Shown here: positions 33,859-41,404 of the stretch, in pieces
How the letters are laid out: every line of letters starts with the position of its first letter
How positions within the stretch are numbered: the first letter of the stretch is position 1
NCBI GenBank assembly: GCA_016871395.1
Contig: VFYV01000003.1
Coordinates: 1-64,000, forward strand
Length of the DNA stretch: 64,000 nt
Origin: Actinomycetota bacterium
GTDB taxonomy: Bacteria; Actinomycetota; Acidimicrobiia; Acidimicrobiales; Ilumatobacteraceae
Reading direction: 5' to 3'
Notes under the pieces: model-generated
Told to the model about the DNA's origin: nothing
Seen by the model: only the letters and a program-made list of their open reading frames with translations
Databases searched by the model: none
Made by a program: the position numbers and the translations under genes

Positions 33859-34179
33859 ATGAGCCAGCGCCATCGAAGCCAAGAAGCGGTACCGCTGCCG
33901 AGAGCCGAGCTACGGGCCCACGCCCACGGCGAGCGTCACCGGGTGAAGAGCGAACTGCACGAGCTCGCCGACATGGTGAGTCACGGGCTCGAACCCGACG
34001 ATGCGGACGAGCCGGGGAGGCAATGGCGACCCGCTCATCATCACGACGCGGAACGGGCCGTCAAAAAACTCGACCATCGTCGCAAATTGCGTCACTGGAA
34101 GGTCAAGGAGTGGAAGCGTCGCACCGTGGTGCGTCGACAAAAGGCCGCGGCGTATCGAAACTGGGCCCAATCGGCCTGA
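33859..34179 (+). CDS. Small, strongly basic hypothetical protein
   Basis: 106 residues, rich in Arg, Lys and His. I recognise no family. The N-terminal half is helical and charged (ELHELADMVSHGLEPDD) and the C-terminal half is almost continuously basic (LDHRRKLRHWKVKEWKRR), compatible with nucleic-acid or ribosome binding; that is inference. ATG 33859 is chosen because a GGGGGG ribosome site precedes it; a TTG at 33793 in the same frame would add 22 residues. It ends directly at the stop of the convergent acetyltransferase gene. Confidence 0.6.
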   Translation: MSQRHRSQEAVPLPRAELRAHAHGERHRVKSELHELADMVSHGLEPDDADEPGRQWRPAHHHDAERAVKKLDHRRKLRHWKVKEWKRRTVVRRQKAAAYRNWAQSA

Positions 34180-34803
34180 TCAGAGCCAGGCTGCCGCAAG
34201 TTCATCGCGTCGCGCGGACCATTCCTCGGTGGTGAGGGCGTATCGCACGTGGTCCTCCCACGTGCCGTTGATCTCGAGGAATCGCTCGGCGGTTCCTTCG
34301 TTGCGTAGTCCCAACTTGTCCACCACACGATGCGAGTTGGCGTTGCGAGGCACGATGCAGATCTCGAGACGGTGCAAGCCCAATTCCTCGAAGGCGTAGC
34401 GACTCAACACGATCACCGCTTCCGATGTGTAGGAGTGTCCGGCCCGTGCTTGGTCGATCCAGTAACCGACCGAGCCCCCCATCATCGCCCCGCGCACGAC
34501 GTTGTTGAGGTTCACCTCGCCGGCGAAGGCGTTGTCGACGAACATGCCGAAGGCGTAGGCCGTCCCGGATTGTCGTTCGCGGTCGCGCAACGCGCAACGC
34601 GCCGAAAAGGCCTCACGGTCGGTGCTGGGGTCGGGGGAAGTCGCCGGTCGTAACGGCTCCCAGACCGTGAGCCACTCGTGATTACGGGTTCGCACCTCGG
34701 ACCAGCCGGAAAAGTCCGGCGGAACCAGGGGGCGCAACACCACCCGACGTCCGTACAAACGGACGGCGACAGAGCGTGTGGGGTGGACGTCGTGACGGCT
34801 CAT
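34180..34803 (-). CDS. GNAT acetyltransferase, RimJ/RimL-like
   Basis: A 207-residue N-acetyltransferase of the RimJ/RimL type (acetylation of ribosomal-protein N-termini or small amines). The core includes LRPLVPPDFSGW, the strand GSVGYWIDQARAGHSYTSEA with the acetyl-CoA loop region, and FEELGLHRLEICIVPRNANSHRVVDKLG, the most typical segment of the family. ATG 34803 overlaps the exopolyphosphatase stop by 4 bp, so it is the last gene of a DUF501-exopolyphosphatase-GNAT operon. Confidence 0.88.
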   Translation of the reverse strand: MSRHDVHPTRSVAVRLYGRRVVLRPLVPPDFSGWSEVRTRNHEWLTVWEPLRPATSPDPSTDREAFSARCALRDRERQSGTAYAFGMFVDNAFAGEVNLNNVVRGAMMGGSVGYWIDQARAGHSYTSEAVIVLSRYAFEELGLHRLEICIVPRNANSHRVVDKLGLRNEGTAERFLEINGTWEDHVRYALTTEEWSARRDELAAAWL

Positions 34804-35726
34804 CGGACTGACTCTTCGAGAAGTTCAGCACAAATCCCGTCCATGATGTTGTGAGCCGACACGACGATCTCGTCGGCGTCCCAACGTCGGAGCAGTCCGA
34901 CGAGGACGCACAAGCCGCCGACGATGACGTCGGCCCGCTCGCGAGGCAAGCCGGGATTGTGCACACGGTCACTCAGTGGTTCGGTGGCCAATGTGCGAAA
35001 GACGTCCTCCACAGCGTTTCGTTCGAATCGGAATCCGTGCACCCGAGACGCATCGAAGGTGGCCATGCCGATTTCGACCGCGGCCGCCGTGACGATGGTG
35101 CCCGCGGTACCGATCAACTGACGTGCCCCGGCCACGGCGGGTGTCGCCCGGATCATCTCGTCGAACAGATCCTGCACGTCACCGATGGCGTTCAACAGTT
35201 CCTCGGGTCGGGGCGGATCGTGTTCGAGGTGACGTTCGGTCAGGCGAATCGCACCAACGTCGATGCTGTGCGTGTGCCGTAGTTCGGTGTCGCCGTAGGC
35301 GAATTCGGTGGACCCACCACCGATGTCGATGACGCAGTGCCCCATGGGGTCCGGGGTGAGACCGGTGAACGCGCCTCGGTACGCCAGACGCGCCTCGTCG
35401 TGCCCACTGATCAGTTCGGGTCGTCGACCCAGGACGTTGGTCACCCGGTCGAAGAACTCGTCGCGATTCGCCGCGTCGCGACAAGCACTCGACGCCGAGA
35501 CTCGCAACGGAACGGGCCTCGACGAACCAGATGCGGAAATGATCGTTGCGTACCGGTTCAAGCAGCTCAGCGTGCGATCGATGGCCACCGGTGTGAGCGA
35601 TCCGGACCGATCGACTCCGGAGCCGAGTCGGGTGACCTCGACGATCCGGTGCAACGTCGAGCCATCGTCTCCCACCACCAACAGGTTGGTGGAGTTGGTA
35701 CCGATGTCGATGGCGGCCACGGGCAC
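34800..35726 (-). CDS. ppx: Exopolyphosphatase, Ppx/GppA family
   Basis: A 308-residue phosphatase of the ASKHA fold, degrading polyphosphate or guanosine pentaphosphate. Phosphate loop 1 is AAIDIGTNSTNLLV at the N-terminus and loop 2 is CVIDIGGGSTEF near the middle. The length matches the short actinobacterial Ppx1/Ppx2 type, without the C-terminal HD-like domain of E. coli Ppx. GTG 35726 is chosen because GGAGG lies 9 nt upstream and the product then starts just before the first loop; a longer frame to 35828 adds an unrelated Arg-rich tail. It lies 2 bp after DUF501. Confidence 0.9.
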   Translation of the reverse strand: MPVAAIDIGTNSTNLLVVGDDGSTLHRIVEVTRLGSGVDRSGSLTPVAIDRTLSCLNRYATIISASGSSRPVPLRVSASSACRDAANRDEFFDRVTNVLGRRPELISGHDEARLAYRGAFTGLTPDPMGHCVIDIGGGSTEFAYGDTELRHTHSIDVGAIRLTERHLEHDPPRPEELLNAIGDVQDLFDEMIRATPAVAGARQLIGTAGTIVTAAAVEIGMATFDASRVHGFRFERNAVEDVFRTLATEPLSDRVHNPGLPRERADVIVGGLCVLVGLLRRWDADEIVVSAHNIMDGICAELLEESVR

Positions 35727-35728
35727 GA

Positions 35729-36202
35729 TCAAACACCTCCGCCGAGAGTGGAGAGTCGCCGTTCGACCCAGCGTCCGACCGGATCGTCCCCGCCGGCGAG
35801 GTGCCAGGCGTAATGGGCGTGCAGACACTTCACTCCCGCACGAGTGCCGGCCACGCCTCCCGACGGCCGGGGACCCACGTGGTCGTCGGCGATGTCCGCG
35901 TCGCGTTCCACCGCGTAACGGCGATGGGCGGCGGCCAGTTCGATGCCGTCCACCTCGGCCTCGGCCCGATCCACTCCGCCGTCAGCCTCGAGACGACTCA
36001 CTTGGACGACGATCCTCGGGTCGCACAGCCAGAACAAGGTCGGCATGGGGGTGCCGTCGTCCATCAACGGCGCGTTGCGCAGCACCACGGGCTCACCCGC
36101 GGGTGACCGCACGACCACTTCGAACCAACTGTTCGGGCGCCGACCGAGAAGGCGAGTGACCGTGTCTATGTCGGTGACCGAGGGCGCCGGACGCGCATTC
36201 AT
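35729..36202 (-). CDS. DUF501 family protein
   Basis: A 157-residue member of DUF501, an actinobacterial family of unknown function that very often lies beside exopolyphosphatase. The diagnostic C-terminal block is RPSGGVAGTRAGVKCLHAHYAWHLAGG written in part as GGVAGTRAGVKCLHAHYA; Cys and three His residues there could bind a metal. An N-terminal segment PTLFWLCDP is also conserved. It is the first gene of the operon with ppx and the acetyltransferase. The link with polyphosphate or ppGpp metabolism is inferred only from position. Confidence 0.92.
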   Translation of the reverse strand: MNARPAPSVTDIDTVTRLLGRRPNSWFEVVVRSPAGEPVVLRNAPLMDDGTPMPTLFWLCDPRIVVQVSRLEADGGVDRAEAEVDGIELAAAHRRYAVERDADIADDHVGPRPSGGVAGTRAGVKCLHAHYAWHLAGGDDPVGRWVERRLSTLGGGV

Positions 36203-36250
36203 CCCAGAGTAAGACCCATACCCGACGGAGTACTCGAATCGGGGTTCGAT

Positions 36251-36928
36251 TCAAGCCTTCTTACGACGGCGCGAGAGAATCCTCTTCAGGAACAAACCGA
36301 GAGCAGCCAGACCGGCCAGCACCGGAAGGATGCGCTTCATCATCGCGCCTCCGGCGACGTCTTGCAGATTCAGTGGCTCGGCGGCCGGTCCTTCGATCTT
36401 GCGCACCCTGGGGAGTTCACCCGAAGTGTCCAACGCATTCGGAGCCGGCGCCGTCGTGTCGGTTGTCGGCGCCGTCGCACCCTCGGTGTCGATCAAGGTG
36501 TTGAGATTGTCGGCGAACTGGGCGATGAGTTTCTCGCTGATGTCGGCCATCGCGCCACGACCGAACTGCGCCACCTTTCCGGTGATCGCCAGATCGGTGA
36601 CCACCTCGCACATGGTGGAGGTGTCCGTGAGTGCGGTCAACTGAGCGGTGATGGTGGCCGAAGCGTTGCCTTTGCCGCCGGTGTCTCGACCCGAGGCTTT
36701 CAAGGTGGCCTTGAAGTTGGTGTCGTCGCGCTCGGCGATCTGGGCCTCGCCCTTGAACTGGGCCACGATCGGGCCGACCTTGATCTTCACCACGCCTCGG
36801 TGCACGTCACCGTCGACCTCTTGCAGCTGTGCTCCTGGCAAACACGGCGCGATGCGCTCGAGGTTGGTGAGGATCTTCCATGTCTCGGCAATCGATTGAT
36901 TGACGGTGATCGAGTGGTTCAGGTCCAT
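36251..36928 (-). CDS. coxG: CoxG-like SRPBCC protein with C-terminal membrane anchor
   Basis: A 225-residue protein. Residues 1 to about 145 are the CoxG/SRPBCC lipid-binding domain (ITVNQSIAETWKILTNLERIAPCLPGA, DTGGKGNASATI). A Thr/Ala/Pro-rich linker follows, then a hydrophobic helix (about 200-217) and a terminal RRRKK. CoxG attaches aerobic CO dehydrogenase and related molybdenum hydroxylases to the membrane and helps pass electrons to quinone. The start lies inside the end of the MocA-like gene (10-bp overlap). No CO dehydrogenase structural gene is present in the window, so the partner enzyme is encoded elsewhere. Confidence 0.88.
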   Translation of the reverse strand: MDLNHSITVNQSIAETWKILTNLERIAPCLPGAQLQEVDGDVHRGVVKIKVGPIVAQFKGEAQIAERDDTNFKATLKASGRDTGGKGNASATITAQLTALTDTSTMCEVVTDLAITGKVAQFGRGAMADISEKLIAQFADNLNTLIDTEGATAPTTDTTAPAPNALDTSGELPRVRKIEGPAAEPLNLQDVAGGAMMKRILPVLAGLAALGLFLKRILSRRRKKA

Positions 36929-37506
36929 GGGTCGAGGTCCTCCTGGGTGTCGATGTCCGCCGCCGAACCAGCGCAGGCTACTTCGCGAACGAGTTCGGGG
37001 CGCAGGCGCATCAGTTCTCGCGCACCGACGTCACCGGTCGTTGGTAACAGTGGCCAGACCTCGGCGTCGAGCCGAACCGGATTACCGCGTGTGCCGTCGT
37101 AGGTGGCAACCGCGATCGGTGATTCGGCACGGGCCACGTCACGCCAGGCCGAGGCGGTGACGAAGGGTTGGTCACCCAGTCCGATCACGGCCACGGACGA
37201 ACCGAGTTCGGCGACCGCCCGCAAACCGACGTTGATGGACGTCGCTTGGCCCCGAGCCCAACCCGCGTTGTGGCGCACGACGATGGTCGGATCCTCGAGC
37301 ATCTCGGGCGGGATGGCAATCGCGCCGGTGACCACCACGATGGACCCGAACCCCGCCTCTCGTACGGCGGCGAGCGAGCACTCGAGAACGGTTGTGTTTC
37401 CGAGGGGGGCCAGGAGTTTGTGGGTCGGACCCCCGAATCGAGACCCGGCTCCGGCGACGAGGAGGACGGCCACGCCCGGCACGGACGTGCTCGGTGATGG
37501 CGTCAT
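36919..37506 (-). CDS. MocA-like molybdenum cofactor nucleotidyltransferase
   Basis: A 195-residue NTP-transferase 3 protein. Near the N-terminus LLVAGAGSRFGGPTHKLLAPL is the nucleotide-binding loop with its Lys, and GLGDQPFV supplies the metal-binding Asp. MocA/CoxI-type enzymes add CMP (or AMP) to the molybdenum cofactor for xanthine-oxidase-family hydroxylases. It overlaps coxG by 10 bp, which supports a shared role in maturing a molybdenum hydroxylase. ATG 37506 has AGGATGG upstream; the longer frame to 37560 has no support. Cobalamin or sugar nucleotide transferase roles are less likely. Confidence 0.82.
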   Translation of the reverse strand: MTPSPSTSVPGVAVLLVAGAGSRFGGPTHKLLAPLGNTTVLECSLAAVREAGFGSIVVVTGAIAIPPEMLEDPTIVVRHNAGWARGQATSINVGLRAVAELGSSVAVIGLGDQPFVTASAWRDVARAESPIAVATYDGTRGNPVRLDAEVWPLLPTTGDVGARELMRLRPELVREVACAGSAADIDTQEDLDPWT

Positions 37507-37597
37507 ACCACCATCCTGTCCCGTGACCAGCGGTTTCTCGGAATCCGAGGCGCATGACACAGCCCCCGACTGGAATCATGTCGATCCTGCGACAAAT

Positions 37598-38341
37598 GTG
37601 ACGTTCGTGTTGCGAACCCATCTCTTCGTTCGTGTCGGTCCAACGGAAACCGACCGTCGGCCCCCCGGGGGCGAGCGGCCACGTCGCCGAGGTCGAGTTC
37701 TGGGTGGGGTTGTCGCGGTCGCTTCTGCCCTCGCCGTGTCTCTCGTGGGGGGCGACATGTCGCCGGTCTCCGCCGCGGGGGCGACCGTGGTTCCCGCGAC
37801 GGTTCGATCGATCGATCCCATCGCCGACAGCGCCACCCGGGCGTTGGCCCTGTTACGTCGCGACCTGGCTCGAGGAGAGGCGTTGTCAGCGGCCTACCTC
37901 GCCGCCCGGGCCGGCCTTGCCGACGAGGTGGGAGCACGATTGTGGACGCCGGGAGAACAGTTCGACGAGGCGTGGGGTCAGGCCGATCACGAGCATCAGG
38001 TGGCGGTTCTGGGGGCCCTGACCCAGTTGGGAATCCCGTACAAGCGCAATGCTTCGCTTCCCGGAGTCGGGTTCGATTGCTCGGGGCTGACCTCGTTCGC
38101 ATGGTCGGTGGCCGGCTTCCGGTTGCCGCGAAACTCCACGGCGCAGATTCGAGCCGCCGAGCCACGCACGTGGGATACGGCGCAGGCCGGAGACTTGGTG
38201 CGTTATCCGGGCCACGTGATGATGTGGCTCGGAGTGGGCAAAGCCGTGATCCACTCGCCACAGTCGGGCCGACATGTCGAGATCAAGTTCATCGCGAACC
38301 ACCGCTTCACGAGGAGTAGCGTCGGCGACCCGACGCAGTGA
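37598..38341 (+). CDS. Secreted NlpC/P60 peptidoglycan endopeptidase
   Basis: About 247 residues. A basic N-terminus (GGERPRRRGR) and hydrophobic helix form a signal peptide, probably cleaved near SAA at residue 60. The C-terminal NlpC/P60 domain has nucleophile C161 in GFDCSGL, H206 in YPGHVMMWLG and H219 in AVIHSP, the Cys-His-His set of gamma-D-Glu-meso-DAP peptidases. The domain IPYKRNASLPG before the Cys is typical. The start is uncertain: GTG 37598, GTG 37607 and TTG 37610 are all possible, none with a ribosome site. It cuts cell-wall stem peptides outside the membrane. Divergent from the MocA gene. Confidence 0.85.
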   Translation: MTFVLRTHLFVRVGPTETDRRPPGGERPRRRGRVLGGVVAVASALAVSLVGGDMSPVSAAGATVVPATVRSIDPIADSATRALALLRRDLARGEALSAAYLAARAGLADEVGARLWTPGEQFDEAWGQADHEHQVAVLGALTQLGIPYKRNASLPGVGFDCSGLTSFAWSVAGFRLPRNSTAQIRAAEPRTWDTAQAGDLVRYPGHVMMWLGVGKAVIHSPQSGRHVEIKFIANHRFTRSSVGDPTQ

Positions 38342-38349
38342 CGCGTTGG

Positions 38350-39021
38350 TCAGTTCGGCGGTTGGAAACGCGCCGGATCGGCGTTGTCCTCGACTACCAG
38401 CGTGCGCACGGACAAATCGGCGGTGTCCATCGACGCGATCACCCCGTAACTCTCGAAAACACAGTAGGTCTTCGTTCGTGAGGCACCTTGGGAGTCGACC
38501 ACCGAGAAGTCCGCGCATCGGCTCGTGCGACCGTCGTCAGACGTGACCTCGTAGCCGGCAGCCGGACCGACCGCGATTCGGGCGTCCTGACGGATGCGGT
38601 CGATCGCCGACTGCTTGAAGAACGCGGACGTCAATTGACGATCGGATACCCGCGACTCGTCGATGCCTGTCGCGCACTCATACGTCGTCGTGGAACAGGT
38701 GGATGTGGTGCCCTCGGCGGTGAAGAGATAGCGCGTGTCACCGATCTCGACACTGGTCCCGAGGATCTCGTCGTTGGCAATCACGGCGCGGGTCGTCTGG
38801 CCGCCGAATTTGGTGGTGATCTCGTATTCGATGGTGAACGACGTGGTCGCTGTCGTCGTCAGGGCCGTGACGACGGCCGCCGCCGCGGTATCACCAAGGG
38901 GCACGACCGTGTCGATCGGTTCGAGTGTCGGTCGGGAGCCGGTGAAACACGATGAGAGTGTGAGGGCCAGCATGAGGGACGAGACCAATGTCGAGGTGAG
39001 ACCACGCACGTTCTGCGTCAC
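38350..39021 (-). CDS. Hypothetical lipoprotein
   Basis: A 223-residue exported protein with lipobox LSSC (Cys25). After a Thr/Ala-rich region it has beta-strand-like stretches (FTIEYEITTKFGG, TRYLFTAEG) and three further Cys-containing stretches (STCSTTTYEC, SRCADF, TYCVF) that could form disulfides. No family recognised. GTG 39021 is preceded by TAGGCT and 6 nt, a leaderless start. It is divergent from the membrane-protein gene; the two -10 boxes lie about 30 bp apart, suggesting joint control but not shared function. Confidence 0.65.
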   Translation of the reverse strand: MTQNVRGLTSTLVSSLMLALTLSSCFTGSRPTLEPIDTVVPLGDTAAAAVVTALTTTATTSFTIEYEITTKFGGQTTRAVIANDEILGTSVEIGDTRYLFTAEGTTSTCSTTTYECATGIDESRVSDRQLTSAFFKQSAIDRIRQDARIAVGPAAGYEVTSDDGRTSRCADFSVVDSQGASRTKTYCVFESYGVIASMDTADLSVRTLVVEDNADPARFQPPN

Positions 39022-39027
39022 GTCGCC

Positions 39028-39033
39028 AGCCTA
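39028..39033 (-). promoter_or_regulatory. leaderless -10 box (TAGGCT) of the hypothetical lipoprotein
   Basis: TAGGCT, 6 nt, GTG 39021 on the minus strand. Confidence 0.5.
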
Positions 39034-39062
39034 GGGTGTAGTGCGAACTCGACGACTGGTCG

Positions 39063-39068
39063 TAGCGT
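39063..39068 (+). promoter_or_regulatory. leaderless -10 box (TAGCGT) of the 8-helix membrane protein
   Basis: TAGCGT, 7 nt, GTG 39076. The box overlaps the alternative upstream GTG at 39067, which argues for the later start. Confidence 0.45.
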
Positions 39069-39075
39069 GACGACC

Positions 39076-39942
39076 GTGATTCGACTCGACGTGACCACCG
39101 TGCTCCTTCAATGGGCGATCGGCGGAATGTTCGGTTGTTGGTTCACCACTCGACACCGTGAGGTCGGTCTCGGTTACGGCTGGCTTCTTCGTGGAACGTA
39201 CCTCGTGATGGCCATCGGAGCGGTCATGGCCACCGGCACGTCGTTCGATGGTGTCGCCGAGGGCGTGCGTGATGTCGGTGGAGTCGTGGTGGCAGTGGCG
39301 TGTCTGGTGCCGCTGCTGCAGAGCATCGTTCGTCGGCGCGCGGGCGTGCGTGGTTTTCTCGAAAAACACGATGAGCGGTCCGATCGCGTGGCGCGCATGA
39401 CCGGAATCGAGCGTCAGGCATCCGACCGAATTCGCGACGCGGGCCCCGAGTTCGATCCGCGACTCGATCTCCTTGCGGTGGTTGTCGGCCTTCCGGTACT
39501 AGTGGCCGCCGGGATCACCGCCGGAGGTGCCGACGCATTGGCGGTGCTGCGCATCCTCGTCGGAGCGGTGTTCCTCGGTCTGGTGAGCGATGCGATGCTT
39601 CTCGGCCACTGGTATCTGGTGCAGCCGGGGTTGCCGCGTCGACACGTGAACGAGATCGTGCGCGCTTTCTTGTGGTCGTGGCCGGCCGAGGTGGTGGTGA
39701 TGTTGATTCCCACGGGGATGTTCAGCGTCTTTTCCGGTTCGGTGGACGACGGGTGGGGCGGTCAGTTGGGTTGGTTCTGGGCGACCTGTGCCGTCACCAC
39801 CGGTGTTCTGGGTGTCGTGACCTTGAAGGCCCTGACCGAGCGGGCGTATTCGGCAGTGATGGCGGCGACCGGGCTCATGTACCTGGCGATCCTCACGGCG
39901 TTTGGCACCGATCTGGTGGCCCGTGCGGTGTTGGCCGGGTGA
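39076..39942 (+). CDS. Conserved-looking integral membrane protein, eight helices
   Basis: 288 residues and about eight predicted helices, with a charged cytoplasmic loop (EKHDERSDRVARMTGIERQ) between helices 3 and 4. The most distinctive segment is MLLGHWYLVQPGLPRRHVNE after helix 5. I do not recognise the family. The GHWY His and Arg pair could bind haem or quinone, but this is speculation. GTG 39076 is preferred to GTG 39067 because a TAGCGT box overlaps the latter. It converges with the minor-pilin operon. Confidence 0.65.
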   Translation: MIRLDVTTVLLQWAIGGMFGCWFTTRHREVGLGYGWLLRGTYLVMAIGAVMATGTSFDGVAEGVRDVGGVVVAVACLVPLLQSIVRRRAGVRGFLEKHDERSDRVARMTGIERQASDRIRDAGPEFDPRLDLLAVVVGLPVLVAAGITAGGADALAVLRILVGAVFLGLVSDAMLLGHWYLVQPGLPRRHVNEIVRAFLWSWPAEVVVMLIPTGMFSVFSGSVDDGWGGQLGWFWATCAVTTGVLGVVTLKALTERAYSAVMAATGLMYLAILTAFGTDLVARAVLAG

Positions 39943-39952
39943 TGTGGGACCG

Positions 39953-41404
39953 TCACGGGTCGATGACCCAGGAGTTGATGGCGTAACTCCGATCGGCGTG
40001 GACCTCGATGTCGGCGGTCGACACCGCGGAGTGACCACCGGTGATGGCGGTGACCGACAGTCGTACCTTGCGCTGGATCGCCGCCGAGACCACGCCCGTG
40101 ACGTAGTTCGTGGACGTGGAGGGTGCTCGGGCCAGTGAGTGTTCCAGGCGCGTAGCCACGACACCGCTGGAAGCAGACCAGGCGTAAGAGGCGGTGGTGC
40201 CCGTGACACGCAAGCCGGCGTTGGGGACGAAGATGTAGCCGTCGGCGAGAAACCGATTGGTGCTCACCGCCGTTCCGTTCAGTCGCACGTCGACGGCCCA
40301 CGATGTCGCTGGTGAAAGAGTCGATGTACGATAGGAGACCGGAGTCGCGTTGGCGCTCGGGACGATGGAGTGGTTCGTGACCGAGGTGGTCGAGCCGTTG
40401 GCCAGTAGCACCGAGTCCGTCGGGACCGTGACCGAGGCGTTCGATTGACCGAAATTCACCGTCCGAATCGAGACCCCGTCACTTCCGCGGGTAGAAGCCG
40501 TGGACACTCGTCGGTTGAAGCGGACCGATGATTCCTGAACGGTGATCGTGGCGGCCTCCCCGAGCAAAAGCGTGGCCCCCTTGCCAGTGATCTCGTGATT
40601 CCTGGGCGCGGTCGAGGCGTAGGCCGCTTGGGCGTCGACGACGCATCCGGCATACAGGCCCTCACCGAAGACGACCTGGGCACCACCCGTGACGACGAGA
40701 GGTCGTTCGAAGTAATAGACGCCCGAGGCGAAGTAATGGGTACCGCCGCTCAATGTCAGCGGTGTGGTTCCGAGGTAACGCCCGGGGAAGTACACGAGGC
40801 ACGCACCGATGGAGGCCTGTGAGCCGGGGCGCGAATAACTGGGCACTTGGGGCAGGGGTGGATAGGCCCGAGTGACGCCGTTGAGGTCGCCGACCATCTG
40901 CCACCAAGCGGTCGGCACCGTGGTCCATGAGTGGGTGCCATTGGCGCCGCGGGAGATCACGGAGGAGGACGAGACTCCCGGGGCTCCGGTGTTGATCGAC
41001 ACCTCTCCGGACAGCGCGCGAGCCATGCTCGCGGTCCAGGTTGGAGTGATGATGTTCGACGGGGTCCCCGAGTTCGCGGTGGTGACCGACCCGATGCGAC
41101 CACGGCCGGTCGAGTAACTCGACAGGGTCGTGCACGTGACCGTGACATCGGCGCCACCGATCGTCCACTGCGTGGTGCCGACGAAGCAGTCGGACGGTCC
41201 GAACTCGCGTTGAAGGGAGATGGCCATGCGGGTGCCCGACTTGGCGGCCTCGGCGCCCGCGGTGCGCTCGTGCAACAGCGGTCGGGCGCGAATGACCGCT
41301 TGCGAATACGTCAACAGCCCGGAGGCGATGACGCCTCCGACCACCATCAGGATCATGACCATCAGCAATGCCGAGCCCCGATCGTCGGACTCGGGGCGCT
41401 TCAT
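39953..41404 (-). CDS. PilX/GspK-like minor pilin, beta-rich
   Basis: A 483-residue prepilin-like protein. The leader MKRPESDDRG precedes SALLMVMILMVVGGVIASGLL; cleavage after G10 would leave a pilin helix whose position 5 is Met rather than Glu, as in tip-located GspK/PilX proteins. The remainder is long and beta-rich, with a GGTHYFASGVYYFERPLVVTG stretch and repeated GGAxVxxGE-type turns suggesting a beta-helix. ATG 41404 overlaps the vWA-pilin stop by 4 bp. It is the last gene of a three-pilin operon and probably caps the pilus together with the vWA pilin. Confidence 0.75.
   Translation of the reverse strand: MKRPESDDRGSALLMVMILMVVGGVIASGLLTYSQAVIRARPLLHERTAGAEAAKSGTRMAISLQREFGPSDCFVGTTQWTIGGADVTVTCTTLSSYSTGRGRIGSVTTANSGTPSNIITPTWTASMARALSGEVSINTGAPGVSSSSVISRGANGTHSWTTVPTAWWQMVGDLNGVTRAYPPLPQVPSYSRPGSQASIGACLVYFPGRYLGTTPLTLSGGTHYFASGVYYFERPLVVTGGAQVVFGEGLYAGCVVDAQAAYASTAPRNHEITGKGATLLLGEAATITVQESSVRFNRRVSTASTRGSDGVSIRTVNFGQSNASVTVPTDSVLLANGSTTSVTNHSIVPSANATPVSYRTSTLSPATSWAVDVRLNGTAVSTNRFLADGYIFVPNAGLRVTGTTASYAWSASSGVVATRLEHSLARAPSTSTNYVTGVVSAAIQRKVRLSVTAITGGHSAVSTADIEVHADRSYAINSWVIDP

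Noticed and set aside
37103-37597. Upstream extension of the NlpC/P60 gene
   Set aside because: It runs antisense over the MocA-like gene, and the signal peptide begins only after 37598.
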